Assembly: GCF_010692325.1 (NCBI RefSeq)
Contig: NZ_JAAHHW010000028.1
Span: 1 to 64,000 of the forward strand
Length of the DNA: 64,000 nt
Direction: 5' to 3'
Source: Moorena sp. SIO3I8
GTDB lineage: Bacteria > Cyanobacteriota > Cyanobacteriia > Cyanobacteriales > Coleofasciculaceae
Shown: positions 6,951 through 16,565 of the stretch, one piece after another
How the letters are laid out: each line of letters starts with the position of its first letter
Position numbering within the stretch: the stretch's first letter is position 1
Program-made: the position numbers and the translations under genes
Notes under the pieces: model-generated
What the model saw: the letters and a program-made list of their open reading frames with translations, nothing else
Database searches by the model: none
What the model was told of the DNA's origin: nothing

Positions 6951-8891
6951 GTGAAAAAATTTTGCGGTGCATTACCACTGACACCGATAGTACTTGGTGT
7001 CCATTTGGTAACCATTACCCCCGCCATGGCTGAGAGCAAACTAGAAACCTTGACAGCAGATTGGTCAGATGTTAACCCCAACCAGAAATATCTAGCGCGA
7101 GAGTACTTAAAAACTCCCCCAAAAACTCCTCAGTTAACCGACCAATTCCACCATGAACTGGAGTTTAAGACCACTACCTCTATTCCCCATTCTGGGATAT
7201 CGACAGCTAGCTTGACTAGTCTAGAGTCACCGCCAGACCTAGAGGTGGCAGACACTGTGAGTAATCCCTTTATGGGTCAGGTAGCACCGATTTCCAAACT
7301 ATTAGACATCCCATCTACTCAGACTAACTCCAATAGTCTAGATAATAGTTTAGATAATAGTCCAGATAATAGTTTAGATATATCCCAAAACTTAGGTGTG
7401 ACAGATCCGTTGAGTAATGGACCAATGGAGCGGGTAACACCAGTTTATGAACTGTCTGATGTCCAACCTACGGATTGGGCTTACGAAGCACTACAGTCTT
7501 TGTTGAAGCGCTATAGATGCCTGACTGGTTACGAGGATGACACCTATCGCGGTAACCGCGCCCTGACTCGCTACGAGTTTGCGTTTGGCTTGAATTTTTG
7601 CCTAAATCGGGTGAATGCCATGATTATTGGGAAAACAGCCAACTTGGTAACGGAAGCTGATTTAGCAGCAATGCAAAGGCTACAAGAAGAGTTCAGTGAT
7701 GAATTGGCTACTGTACAGGCTCGGGTCGATAACTTGGAAGGGCGGGTTACTTTCCTCGAAGACCATCAGTTTTCTACTACTACTATCTTGCGTGGGAGTG
7801 TAGATATTGCTCTAGCTACTGGCTTTGGGGGGAAAAAAGCAGTTCCTTCTGGTCAAAGCCCAACAGAAGATTTTGATGATACTAATACTCTGTTGGGAGG
7901 CCGGGCAACTCTCAACTTTGACACCAGTTTCACTGGTCGAGACCTTTTGCGCACTAGACTTCGGCCAGGGAATACCAGTAACTTTAGCACTGGTTTCACC
8001 GGCACAGCCATGACAAAGTTTGGTTTTGCCACTAATACCGGCAATGATGTTAAATTAAACCAGCTGTTCTATCGGTTTCCCCTAGGTAATAAAGGTCTGG
8101 TATCTATAACAGCAGCAGGTCAGGGAGCAAGTGCTTTGATTCCCACCCTCAATCCAGTATTTACCATTTCCAGTTTTGGATTCAATAATTACATCTACGA
8201 CTTGGGTTTTGGCGCTGGTGCTGCAATATACTATCAATTCAATGACGTGATTGCTACTGGAGCAGCCTATTACACTGGTTCTGCCTCTAATTCAGACTTT
8301 GGACTGTTCAATGGTGCCTTTGGTGCTTTGGCTCAGGTGACCCTCACTCCCTCTGATCGTTTTGGTATGGCCTTGACCTATGTCCGGTACTACTCTCCTG
8401 AAACAGCCAACACTGCATCGTTTCTCGGTAGCGAATTCGCTCAATCTCCCTTTGGCTCAAATACAGCCACCTCATCAAATAGCTTGGGTGTATCGACTAG
8501 CTATCGATTTAGCGATCGCTTTACCCTAGGGGGTTGGGTTGGTTATAGCAATGCGATCGCAGAATCCTCACCCCGTAACAATGATTTCGATGGATCAACC
8601 GGATCAAAAGCAGATATTTGGAGCTGGGCAATTACCGCCGCTTTCCCAGACATCGGAAAACTAGGCAGCCAGTTGAATCTAATTGTTGGCATGCCTCCGA
8701 GACTAGCTAGTAATGATGTTGCTGGTCGTCGCGATCGCGATGTATCATACCATCTCGAACTGTCTTATCGCTACCCACTCACTGATAGAATCTTTATCAC
8801 TCCTGGTGTTTTGGTGATTATCGATCCAGAACACAATGATGAAAATGATACCATTGGGGTTGGACTGCTGCGAACCCAGTTTAATTTCTAG
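6951..8891 (+). CDS. SLH-domain iron-uptake porin (OprB-type beta-barrel)
   Basis: The start is placed at GTG 6951, preceded by GAGGAG and followed by a signal peptide (MKKFCGALPL...PAMAES). After a low-complexity linker with a 12-bp-repeat-coded SLDNSLDNS stretch comes one SLH domain (DVQPTDWAYEALQSLLKRY...GNRALTRYEFA). A coiled coil (LQEEFSDELATVQARVDNLEGRVTFLE) follows, then about 370 residues of OprB-like beta-barrel ending in a terminal Phe (RTQFNF), the usual outer-membrane insertion signal. Cyanobacterial porins of this build sit in the outer membrane, are anchored to peptidoglycan polymer by SLH, and pass ions such as iron. The neighbouring PstS suggests nutrient uptake but no shared operon is shown. 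Confidence 0.9.
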   Translation: MKKFCGALPLTPIVLGVHLVTITPAMAESKLETLTADWSDVNPNQKYLAREYLKTPPKTPQLTDQFHHELEFKTTTSIPHSGISTASLTSLESPPDLEVADTVSNPFMGQVAPISKLLDIPSTQTNSNSLDNSLDNSPDNSLDISQNLGVTDPLSNGPMERVTPVYELSDVQPTDWAYEALQSLLKRYRCLTGYEDDTYRGNRALTRYEFAFGLNFCLNRVNAMIIGKTANLVTEADLAAMQRLQEEFSDELATVQARVDNLEGRVTFLEDHQFSTTTILRGSVDIALATGFGGKKAVPSGQSPTEDFDDTNTLLGGRATLNFDTSFTGRDLLRTRLRPGNTSNFSTGFTGTAMTKFGFATNTGNDVKLNQLFYRFPLGNKGLVSITAAGQGASALIPTLNPVFTISSFGFNNYIYDLGFGAGAAIYYQFNDVIATGAAYYTGSASNSDFGLFNGAFGALAQVTLTPSDRFGMALTYVRYYSPETANTASFLGSEFAQSPFGSNTATSSNSLGVSTSYRFSDRFTLGGWVGYSNAIAESSPRNNDFDGSTGSKADIWSWAITAAFPDIGKLGSQLNLIVGMPPRLASNDVAGRRDRDVSYHLELSYRYPLTDRIFITPGVLVIIDPEHNDENDTIGVGLLRTQFNF

Positions 8892-8895
8892 TGGG

Positions 8896-9717
8896 ATGGT
8901 TCAAAATATTCAACCGAAAACCCTCACTCCCAACCCAGATTTTTCCCAACCCTTTCCCGACCACACCCAATTACCAGAGTCGGATGGCACCTTTGTGTTC
9001 GCGGAGCGTGCCGTAGGCAAAAACTTTCAAGAGCATCCCCAAACTCTGCTCCTAACCGATTCAATTGCTTCAGTACTGCAACAGCTTCACCCTGATGGTC
9101 AGTACATCATTGGTCAAGATTGCGGCATCTACTGGCGAGAAACCGACCCCCCAGAGACAGGAGCCGAAGCTCCTGATTGGTTCTATATTCCGGATGTTTC
9201 CCCCAAGCTTGATGGTCAGATTCGTCGCTCCTACGTCCTTCGTAGGGAATACATTCCACCCCTGATTGCTATCGAACTGGCAAGCAGGGATGGGAGTGAG
9301 GAACGGGACAAAACATCACTGGCTCAGCTAGCAACTGTTACCCCTCAGACCAAGGATAAGAAAAAGGGTCAGCGTCCTGGTAAATTCTGGGTCTACGAGC
9401 GAGTAATGAGGATTCCCTACTACGCCATATTTGTGATCAAGGACAATGAACTAGAAGTCTACAATCTCGTAAATGGATTTTATCAGAAGATGTCACCGAA
9501 CGAACGGGGTCATTATCCGATTGCTCCGTTAAAAGTAGAACTGGGAAAATGGTCAGGAAGCTACCAGAATCAAACCCAAATCTGGCTGCGATGGTGGGAT
9601 AGTGAAGGTAATCTATTGCTGACAGGACAAGAACGAGCTGAAAAGGCGGAAGCTGAAGTGGCACGTCTGAGAGCGCTATTACAAGAACGGGGAATTGATC
9701 CGGATACGGTTTTGTAG
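8896..9717 (+). CDS. Uma2-family (DUF820) putative PD-(D/E)XK nuclease
   Basis: Uma2 proteins have a restriction-endonuclease-like fold and are very abundant in cyanobacteria; their substrate is unknown. Here the core motifs are PDWFYIPDV, PPLIAIELAS and a KFWVYE segment. The C-terminus is a short coiled coil (QERAEKAEAEVARLRALLQERGIDPD) typical of the family. The ATG at 8896 lies five bases after the porin stop, so it may be read from the same transcript. The DNA at 8998-9019 is a GTTCGCGGAGCGTGCCGTAGGC palindromic repeat translated in frame (AERAVGKN), a repeat family seen elsewhere in this window. Confidence 0.85.
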   Translation: MVQNIQPKTLTPNPDFSQPFPDHTQLPESDGTFVFAERAVGKNFQEHPQTLLLTDSIASVLQQLHPDGQYIIGQDCGIYWRETDPPETGAEAPDWFYIPDVSPKLDGQIRRSYVLRREYIPPLIAIELASRDGSEERDKTSLAQLATVTPQTKDKKKGQRPGKFWVYERVMRIPYYAIFVIKDNELEVYNLVNGFYQKMSPNERGHYPIAPLKVELGKWSGSYQNQTQIWLRWWDSEGNLLLTGQERAEKAEAEVARLRALLQERGIDPDTVL

Positions 9718-10372
9718 GCCATAAATTTATTGAATCGGGGCGTTTGCCTGGCCTTGCAGCAATAGTAATTTATTTTATAAAAAAAGCCTAATTGATCACA
9801 GCGTTTTTCATAGCTATCGGGTACACAGCATTTTTTACTTCTTACCTGCTCCCTAAAATCCAATAATTTGTATCTCAGCCAATTTAAAACTGCTGTAACT
9901 GCAACATCTCTTCAGATTTAGACTAGCAAAGAGTTAGTCTATGTAGTCTTGCTAAAAAATGTTTCAATCAAGTATTTTCTGTCAAGTTATACTATAATTT
10001 TAAACACTGTTGACTAGTCAACAGTAACAGTTTTTACTCTGGTTTCTGTATTGAGGACTCAGCACTAAGTACCTGGACAAAAATAAACCTAACTGTATTA
10101 ATTTGTGTAAAGTTGCCAAAAGTCCCTCTGCTCCCTGCTCCCTGCTCCCTGCTCCCTATTTAAAGAGTTAATTTTAGTTTTGTCCGACTACTTATTTTCA
10201 ACCGAAGTATTTTTGACAAACGATTTAGGATTGCGATCGCATCAGGTTCACAGAACAGATATACTAGTCTAGGGGAAAGACGTTCGTATCGGCGGTTAAC
10301 ACCGCGCTCTTAGTGCGTTTTTCTTTCCCAGTGATTAGATACCAGGCTTCCAAACGTGACGGTAGATCTGTT
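9718..10372. other. Intergenic region, no gene seen
   Basis: The stretch holds a repeat of the form CACAGCGTTTTTCATAGC...GTACACAGC (9797-9832), which recurs near 45675, and a CTCCCTG heptamer tract (about 10123-10157). The rest is AT-rich and probably carries the promoter for the downstream Uma2 gene. I saw no coding pattern on either strand. Confidence 0.55.
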
Positions 10373-11158
10373 GTGAGCAGCATAACCAAGACCGAAACAG
10401 TATCCCCAACTGCAACCAATAGTGTGGATTGGGAGCCCCCGATGCCACCAACCGATTTAATCTTTGATGATGGAGAACCTTTGGAGAGTGACCGCCACCG
10501 CATAGCCATGAACGCCCTGATCCGTTCACTGCGCGTTGCTTTAGCTGACCGAGACGATTACTTTGTTGGGGGCAATATGTTTGTTTACTTCAGTAGTGAA
10601 CAAGCACGAAACCGGGACTTTCGCGGGCCAGATTTCTTTGTAGTCTTGAATGTAGACGGTAGTCGAGAACGCCTGGGTTGGGTAGTATGGGAAGAACAGG
10701 GTCGCTACCCAGATGTAATAATCGAGCTGATGTCCCCCTCCACAAAGCAAGTTGACACAGGTAAAAAGAAGAGCATCTACTGCCAGACCTTCCGAACTCC
10801 AAATTATTTTGTCTACCAACCCTTTGACCCAGATTCATTGCAAGGATGGTATTTAGATATAGACAATGGCTACCAGGAGCTAACCCCAAATGAACAAGGG
10901 TGGCTATGGTGTCAGCCCTTAGGCTTGTGGTTAGGAGCATGGTCTGGAACCATTGAGGAAACCTCAGCAGTATGGCTGCGCTTTTATGACCGGGATGGGA
11001 ATCTAGTTCCCTTACCAGAAGAAGCAGCTGAGCAACGAGCTGAAGTAGCTGAGCAACGAGCTGAAGTAGCTGAGCAACAAGCTGAAGTAGCTGAGCAACG
11101 AGCTGAGCAATTAGCAGAGAGACTGCGACAGGCAGGGATTGACCCAGATGAAATTTAA
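10373..11158 (+). CDS. Uma2-family protein with heptad-repeat C-terminus
   Basis: This second Uma2 protein has the motifs DRHRIAMNALIRSLR, FRGPDFFVVLNV, RYPDVIIELMSPST, TGKKKSIYCQTFRTPNYFVY and WLGAWSGT. The start is put at GTG 10373 because similar proteins begin shortly before KTETVSPTA; a GTG at 10313 would add 20 residues. The C-terminus is built from four copies of a seven-residue unit AEQRAEV, coded by a 21-bp tandem repeat at about 11028-11105, and is predicted to be a coiled coil, followed by RQAGIDPDEI, the same ending style as the previous Uma2 gene. It acts probably as a nuclease or nuclease-like regulator; the target is unknown. Confidence 0.83.
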   Translation: MSSITKTETVSPTATNSVDWEPPMPPTDLIFDDGEPLESDRHRIAMNALIRSLRVALADRDDYFVGGNMFVYFSSEQARNRDFRGPDFFVVLNVDGSRERLGWVVWEEQGRYPDVIIELMSPSTKQVDTGKKKSIYCQTFRTPNYFVYQPFDPDSLQGWYLDIDNGYQELTPNEQGWLWCQPLGLWLGAWSGTIEETSAVWLRFYDRDGNLVPLPEEAAEQRAEVAEQRAEVAEQQAEVAEQRAEQLAERLRQAGIDPDEI

Positions 11159-11275
11159 GGTGAATGGTCATAAAAATAATAAAAAGTGTGGAGCTTACTG
11201 ATTAACTGTTAGAACCTAGGAGTTTTCCCCAATGACCTTTTCCCCAATGACCTTTTCCCCAATAACCAATTTCTA

Positions 11276-12493
11276 ATGAATAATATTAATTCAAACCCCA
11301 AAATTCGTATTGAACATCTGATTAAAATTTATGGCGAAAAACCCCAAGCTGCCCTCAAACTGTTTCGCCAAGGTGGGAGTAGGGATTCTATCTTAGAAAA
11401 AACCGGTCAAGTCTTAGGTATTGCTGATGTTTCTCTGACAGTCAATCAAGGAGAATTGTTTGTGGTCATGGGGTTATCCGGTTCCGGAAAATCTACCCTA
11501 GCTCGCTGTATTAACCGCTTAATTAATCCGACCAGCGGCAATATCTATATCGATGATGAAGACATTGCCCATGTTGATGAGAAGCGGATGCGAGAGATTC
11601 GCCAGAGCAAGGTATCAATGGTGTTTCAGCGATTTGGATTATTTCCCCACAAAACAGTTGCAGAAAATGTCGGGTATGGTCTAAAGGTCCGGGGGATAGA
11701 TCAAGCCAAACGCCGCAAAAAAGCCTTGGAAACCTTAGAAGTGGTAGGTTTATCCCAATGGGCAGATTATTTACCTTCATCCCTCAGTGGTGGCATGCGT
11801 CAACGGGTAGGTTTAGCCCGGGCTTTAGCCACAGATGCCGAGATTTTACTTATGGATGAGGCATTCAGCGCCCTCGACCCTCTGATTCGGCGGGACATGC
11901 AGGATGAATTACTGCGACTCCAGACAGAACTGCACAAAACCATTGTATTTATCAGCCATGATATTCAAGAAGCCCTGAAGATGGGCGATCACATAGCAGT
12001 GATGAAAGACGGTTATATCGTCCAAACTGGCACACCAGAAGAACTGGTTAACCAACCAGCTGACGACTACATCCGTGCATTCATCCAAGATGTTAACCGC
12101 GCCCAAGTCCTAAAAACTGGGTCAATAGCTCGTCAAACCCCTGCCTTAGTTCTTAAAGAAAACTCTGCTAAGGCTGGACTGGAAAAGATGATAGACCATC
12201 ACCTCCAACAAATGTATGTTGTCGATGAACACAGCAAACCAGTTGGAATTGTCAAGAAACAATGGCTCGAAGCAGTCCTCCAAAAAGGAAGCGAAGACAT
12301 TACTGAAGTGATGGAAACGGACTTCCCCACAGTCAACGCTTTAACCCACCTAGAAGATATATTTCACCTCTACCGAGATGGACTTCCTGTTGCTGTAGTC
12401 GATACTGACGGTACATTCAAAGGAATGGTGGAACAGTCTGATCTGATCGCTAGTATTGGCAAACCTCAAAAGCTTGTCCAAGACAACAGCTGA
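11276..12493 (+). CDS. proV: Glycine betaine/proline betaine ABC transporter, ATP-binding subunit
   Basis: This 405-residue ATPase has the ProV/OpuAA layout. The Walker A motif GLSGSGKST is at about 66-74, the Q-loop in VFQRFGLFPHKT, the signature LSGGMRQRVGLARAL and Walker B LLMDEAFSALDP, followed by the switch His in FISHDIQEA. The C-terminal 120 residues resemble a CBS pair, which in OpuA senses ionic strength. It powers uptake of compatible solutes across the plasma membrane. The permease/binding-protein gene follows on the same strand after a 164-bp spacer full of heptamer repeats, so the two form one functional transporter. Confidence 0.93.
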   Translation: MNNINSNPKIRIEHLIKIYGEKPQAALKLFRQGGSRDSILEKTGQVLGIADVSLTVNQGELFVVMGLSGSGKSTLARCINRLINPTSGNIYIDDEDIAHVDEKRMREIRQSKVSMVFQRFGLFPHKTVAENVGYGLKVRGIDQAKRRKKALETLEVVGLSQWADYLPSSLSGGMRQRVGLARALATDAEILLMDEAFSALDPLIRRDMQDELLRLQTELHKTIVFISHDIQEALKMGDHIAVMKDGYIVQTGTPEELVNQPADDYIRAFIQDVNRAQVLKTGSIARQTPALVLKENSAKAGLEKMIDHHLQQMYVVDEHSKPVGIVKKQWLEAVLQKGSEDITEVMETDFPTVNALTHLEDIFHLYRDGLPVAVVDTDGTFKGMVEQSDLIASIGKPQKLVQDNS

Positions 12494-12527
12494 TAGCACC
12501 TCAAGTAGCATCTCAAGTAGCGCTTTA

Positions 12528-12589
12528 GCTGATAGCTGATAGCTGATAGCTGATAGCTGATAGCTGATAGCTGATAGCTGATAGCTGAA
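12528..12589. repeat. Heptamer tandem repeat (TGATAGC)n
   Basis: About eight to nine copies of the 7-bp unit lie in the spacer between the transporter ATPase and permease genes. It is the reverse complement of the 5542-5580 repeat. Its place inside a likely operon means it would be transcribed. Confidence 0.9.
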
Positions 12590-12657
12590 TGCTTACAAAG
12601 AAAATATCTAGATAAATCGACAATCTATACTATAAGAAGGTTCCTCGGAATAGTATT

Positions 12658-14679
12658 GTGTTCAATTCTTTAATTCTATCCCTTAATAATATCGCAACAA
12701 GCCAAGTCGGTCTAGATATTATCTTGAATCCCTTTGAGCTTTATACCTTACCCCTGGACGAGTGGATTACCGCAGTAGTTAATTTCCTAGTTGACAACTT
12801 CCGTCCCTTCTTTCAAGCAATTAGCTTGCCCATTACCTGGACTCTGGAAGGGATACAATCGCTTTTCCTATCGATTCCTCCCCTAATTTTCCTGATTATT
12901 ATGGGCTTGATAGTATGGCAAATTGCTGGGGGTAAAATTGCTATTTATAGCCTTATTGCCTTGACCTTGATTGGCTTTTTTGGAGCTTGGGAACAAGCCA
13001 TGACTACCCTGGCGCTAGTGGTGACAGCTGTAGTCTTTTGCGTGGTGATTGGCATTTCCCTTGGCATTGCCTGTGCTAGTAGCGATCGCGTGGAGAAATT
13101 CCTGCGACCTCTGCTTGATGCCATGCAAACCCTGCCGTCATTCGTCTATCTTGTCCCAGTAGTAATGCTATTTGGCATTGGTGCAGTGCCAGGAGTAATC
13201 GCTACTCTAGTCTTTGCTGTTCCCCCCTTGATTCGCCTGACCAACCTAGGTATCCGACAAGTATCTACAGAAGTTGTCGAAGCTGCGATCGCATTTGGCT
13301 CAACCCCAATACAAATGCTTTGGGAAGTGCAAATTCCCCTAGCAATGCCAACTATCCTAGCTGGAGTCAACCAAGCCATATTATTAGCACTATCGATGTC
13401 GGTGGTGACTTCTATGATTGGTGTCGGGGGACTGGGACAGATGGTCTTACAAGGTCTCGGTCGGGTGAATGTCGGACTAGCTGCTGTGGGAGGATTAAGC
13501 ATCGTGCTGATTGCGGTGATGCTCGACCGGATCACTCAAGTGGTGAGTCAAGGCAACAACCAAATCCCTTGGCTAGAGCGAGGACCGATTGGTTTTGTGC
13601 GTTTGAGGTTAACCAGTAAACCACGGACTGGGACTACTGTTGCTGTAACGGTTTTAGTGGCATTGCTTGTGGGTTTCATCAGCTGGCAACAAATTCCCCA
13701 AGCTACAACCGAATTAACTGCATCAGAAATAGCCCTACCTGGGAAAGGGGTGAAGGTACGCTCTACCTATGGTTATCTAGCCGATTCACAATTCATGACA
13801 CACATCGTTAACACGGCTCTGGAAAAGCTCGGTTACGAGATTGAAAAACCCAAACAACTCCAACCAACCACCAGCCACATCGCTTTGGGTAATAACGACC
13901 TCGATTTTACCGCTAGCCACTGGGAAAAGTTACACACAGAATTCTTTGAAAAAAATGGTGGCGAAAAGAAATTAGAGCGAGTTGGAGTTATTGTTTCTGA
14001 TCTGTTGCAAGGGTATCAGATTGATAAAAAAACTGCTGAAAAATACAATATCACCAATTTGGAACAACTCAAAAACCCTAAAATTGCCAAACTCTTTGAC
14101 TCCGATGGAGATGGTAAGGCAAATTTAGCCGGTTGTATTCCCGGTTGGGGATGTGAGTTAGTTATTGAGCATCACTTAGATGCTTATGGGCTCAGGGATA
14201 CTGTCGAACACGACCAAGGAGAATATAGCGTCCTAATTGCGAATAGCATTGCTCGCTACAAACAAGGAAAACCCGTCTTATACTACACTTGGACTCCCCT
14301 GTGGCTGGCTACGGTATTAAAACCAGGTGAGGATGTGGTTTGGCTAGAAGTTGCCCAAACCAATCTACCAGAAGCCCAGAAAGGGTTGACAGAAAAACAT
14401 ACTTCAATCGATGGTAAAAATCTCGGATTTGCGGTGGATCGGGTTCGCTTTGTGGCCAACAAAAAATTTATAGCAGCCAACCCAGCCGCCAGAAAATTGT
14501 TTGAGCGATTTAAGATGTCGATTGAGGATATTAATGCTGAAAGCCTACGGGCCGAAAAGGGGGAAAATAGCCCAGCAGATATCCGTCGCCATAGCCAAGA
14601 ATGGATTAAAAAGAATCAAAAGTTGTTTGATAGCTGGGTTGAAGAAGCTAGAAACGTTGGAGAAACTTCTGGAATTTGA
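12658..14679 (+). CDS. Glycine betaine transporter, fused permease and substrate-binding protein
   Basis: The product has 673 residues. The first 300 are a ProW-type permease with an N-terminal hydrophobic region, several membrane segments and the EAA-like loop EAAIAFGSTPIQMLWEVQIPLAMPTILAG. A further membrane span (about 325-345) tethers a C-terminal OpuAC-type binding domain (about 355-673: VRSTYGYLADSQFM, GNNDLDFTASHWEKLH, LFDSDGDGKANLAGCIPGWGCE, YYTWTPLWL). This fusion exists in OpuABC of Gram-positives and several cyanobacteria. The start is a GTG with AAGAAGG upstream. Together with the ATPase at 11276-12493 it makes a complete importer for betaine-type osmolytes. Confidence 0.92.
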   Translation: MFNSLILSLNNIATSQVGLDIILNPFELYTLPLDEWITAVVNFLVDNFRPFFQAISLPITWTLEGIQSLFLSIPPLIFLIIMGLIVWQIAGGKIAIYSLIALTLIGFFGAWEQAMTTLALVVTAVVFCVVIGISLGIACASSDRVEKFLRPLLDAMQTLPSFVYLVPVVMLFGIGAVPGVIATLVFAVPPLIRLTNLGIRQVSTEVVEAAIAFGSTPIQMLWEVQIPLAMPTILAGVNQAILLALSMSVVTSMIGVGGLGQMVLQGLGRVNVGLAAVGGLSIVLIAVMLDRITQVVSQGNNQIPWLERGPIGFVRLRLTSKPRTGTTVAVTVLVALLVGFISWQQIPQATTELTASEIALPGKGVKVRSTYGYLADSQFMTHIVNTALEKLGYEIEKPKQLQPTTSHIALGNNDLDFTASHWEKLHTEFFEKNGGEKKLERVGVIVSDLLQGYQIDKKTAEKYNITNLEQLKNPKIAKLFDSDGDGKANLAGCIPGWGCELVIEHHLDAYGLRDTVEHDQGEYSVLIANSIARYKQGKPVLYYTWTPLWLATVLKPGEDVVWLEVAQTNLPEAQKGLTEKHTSIDGKNLGFAVDRVRFVANKKFIAANPAARKLFERFKMSIEDINAESLRAEKGENSPADIRRHSQEWIKKNQKLFDSWVEEARNVGETSGI

Positions 14680-15113
14680 GGTTTCCTATAATTTACGAGA
14701 ACATGAATATTGTCAAACTTGAATAATTGGTCATTGGTAAAGGGTAATTGGTATTTGTGATTAATCCCGAGTTATAGCAGAAGTCAGAAGTCAGAAGTCA
14801 GAAGTCAGAAGTCAAACTCTTGCGCTTACTTAGGTTTGAGACTTTTGTCATGTCCGCGCCTGCCCTGGGGACTGCTATACCAGAGACTCACCTATAGGTA
14901 ACATGCCCTCGAATCATCCGTTGCGCGATCGTAAGCATTAAGCCGTTGGCTGATAGCTGATAGCTGATAGCTTACGCGCGATCTTTCCAATATCACAACT
15001 TATCACAGATTGCCATATTCCAAAATTGTCCGGATTAACCTGATCTACCCAGTAAAAATAAAGTGGTAGATGCACCCTGGTGAAGTCCTAGAGCTAAACT
15101 CTGGGGCTTTTTT
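14680..15113. other. Intergenic region with heptamer tracts; possible small RNA at its end
   Basis: Two tandem heptamer tracts are present: AGAAGTC (14780-14813) and TGATAGC (14950-14972). From about 14985 the sequence looks unique and ends in a strong plus-strand terminator (15087-15115). That terminator is over 400 bases from the transporter stop and faces the convergent lgt gene, so it may end a small RNA. Confidence 0.45.
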
Positions 15114-15115
15114 TT
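15087..15115 (+). terminator. Rho-independent terminator
   Basis: CCTAGAG (15087-15093) pairs with CTCTGGG (15099-15105) around a short loop, followed by GC and a run of eight T. The T run touches the stop codon of the convergent lgt gene. It functions on the plus strand only, because the minus strand has no trailing T run. Confidence 0.75.
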
Positions 15116-16013
15116 ATTTAGATACCGTATCCCACTGCTGATTATCGGCTGGAACAACATCTGGCAAAGACCGACCCATCCAATACAGCCACCCTAAACC
15201 AGCAACTCCCAATGCGATCGCAACCAAACTGACCACTTGAGCAATGCGTAATGGACCGAGCATCAGACTATCCATCCGCAATCCCTCAATCCAGAAGCGA
15301 CCAGTACTATAGGCGACCATATAAACTAGAGCCATCGTCCCTACCTTCAGATGGGGTTTGCGGCGTAAATCCCGAAAGAACAGAGTCATCAGTAACCCAA
15401 AGACCAATAAGTTCCACACAGACTCATACAGAAAGGTGGGATGGAAATAGTCAAAATTCTGAAACCCTGGGGGACGCTGTAGTGGTGGAATATACAATTT
15501 CCAAGGCAAATCTGTGGGAGCCCCAAAGGCTTCGGAATTAAAGAAATTACCCCAACGTCCGATTGCTTGACCTAATATCAGGGAAGGAACTACTAGATCA
15601 ACTAACAGCCAGACAGAAAGTTTATTAAGGCGGGCAAAAATTGTTGCAGCTAAGATACCACCCAAGATAGCGCCATGAATGGCAATGCCACCATTCCAAA
15701 TCGCAATAATTTGGTCTGGACGCTGGGCGTATTGTTCCCACTGAAACAAGACATAGTAAAGTCTGGCACCAGGAATCGCAGAAATCACCAGCCAGATAGC
15801 TAAGTCGCCCAACAAATCTGGGTTAACGTTACGACCCTTGGCTAGGTATTGGGACAGGCTAACTCCAATTAACACTGCTGAGGCAATCAATAGTCCGTAC
15901 CAGCGGATTGTTAGGGGTCCGAGTTCAACGATTATTGGCCCAGGAGAACTAAATTGGAACCCTAGGGTTAGAGCAGAGATTGCTTGCAGCATTGATTTAT
16001 CCATAGGCAGCAA
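15114..16013 (-). CDS. lgt: Prolipoprotein diacylglyceryl transferase
   Basis: Lgt moves diacylglycerol from phosphatidylglycerol to the lipobox cysteine of prolipoproteins in the plasma membrane. The 299-residue product has about seven membrane segments and the family signature [13 protein letters not shown] (usual form GRxGNFxNxE). It also has the upstream [13 protein letters not shown] segment with its essential His, and [11 protein letters not shown] downstream. The N-terminal region [20 protein letters not shown] is also characteristic. Translation could begin at the first ATG or at the ATG four codons later. The gene is single, and its lipoprotein clients in this window include the proteins at 2556-3074 and 39673-40524. 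Confidence 0.95.
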   Translation of the reverse strand: MLPMDKSMLQAISALTLGFQFSSPGPIIVELGPLTIRWYGLLIASAVLIGVSLSQYLAKGRNVNPDLLGDLAIWLVISAIPGARLYYVLFQWEQYAQRPDQIIAIWNGGIAIHGAILGGILAATIFARLNKLSVWLLVDLVVPSLILGQAIGRWGNFFNSEAFGAPTDLPWKLYIPPLQRPPGFQNFDYFHPTFLYESVWNLLVFGLLMTLFFRDLRRKPHLKVGTMALVYMVAYSTGRFWIEGLRMDSLMLGPLRIAQVVSLVAIALGVAGLGWLYWMGRSLPDVVPADNQQWDTVSK

Positions 16014-16364
16014 ACCACAAGTTTCATTGTAGTCTCCTACAGCATCGGTTAAGTCATCAGAAAACTAGGTCAATTGATAATGGGGTGATGAGAGGATGGG
16101 ATGATGGGGTGTAATGGTAATAGAAATATCTTGATCAAGTGCTTGGTCGAGGTATCGCACTTTGTCAGCCATGCAAAGCGCGAGTGGGGGAAACCCCCCT
16201 CAGGCCACTGCATCGCTTGTCAACTTCTATTACTTGACCAGGTCTCTAGCATTCTCTAATCTGGAGTGCAATGGTGCGAAGCAAAAGCTTGGATCAGCTT
16301 CTCCCATAACTGCTCAGCACCTAGTAAAAGCCTTGGTAATTTCCGGCAAAACTCGGAAATTTAC

Positions 16365-16565
16365 CTAACTAGGTTGCAGACCAAGGATTAATTTCCTACG
16401 TTGTTTTGGTCATGATACCTGGGAGTGAACTCCAGCTCCCAGCTCTATCGTCAACCATTAAGGTGAAGGCAAAATGTGTGGTTGACACGACAAGCCATTA
16501 CAACATGGTCGTTCGCGTAGCGGGACGAAGTCCGGAAAACATTACCGATTTGAGACGCACTAAAA
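16365..16565 (+). ncRNA. Probable omega RNA (HEARO) of the downstream IscB
   Basis: IscB nucleases use an RNA encoded directly upstream of the gene, with the guide at its 5' end. Here the 200 bases before iscB contain nested stems: GACCAA (16379-16384) with TTGGTC (16406-16411), and CTGGGAG (16419-16425) with CTCCCAG (16436-16442). They also contain the stretch GACACGACAAGCCATTACAAC and CGAAGTCCGGAAAAC, which resemble what I recall of HEARO 3' parts. A repeat GTTCGCGTAGCGGGA at 16510-16524 seems to be inserted in one arm. The 5' end and the guide (expected just upstream of about 16379) are inferred. Confidence 0.68.

Noticed and set aside
10590-11171. Minus-strand frame of 193 residues with LLQLVAQ repeats
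   Set aside because: It is the antisense shadow of the Uma2 heptad repeat; the plus-strand gene explains the region fully.
13146-13535. Minus-strand frame of 129 residues
   Set aside because: It is antisense to the permease domain of the betaine transporter and has threonine/proline-rich shadow composition.
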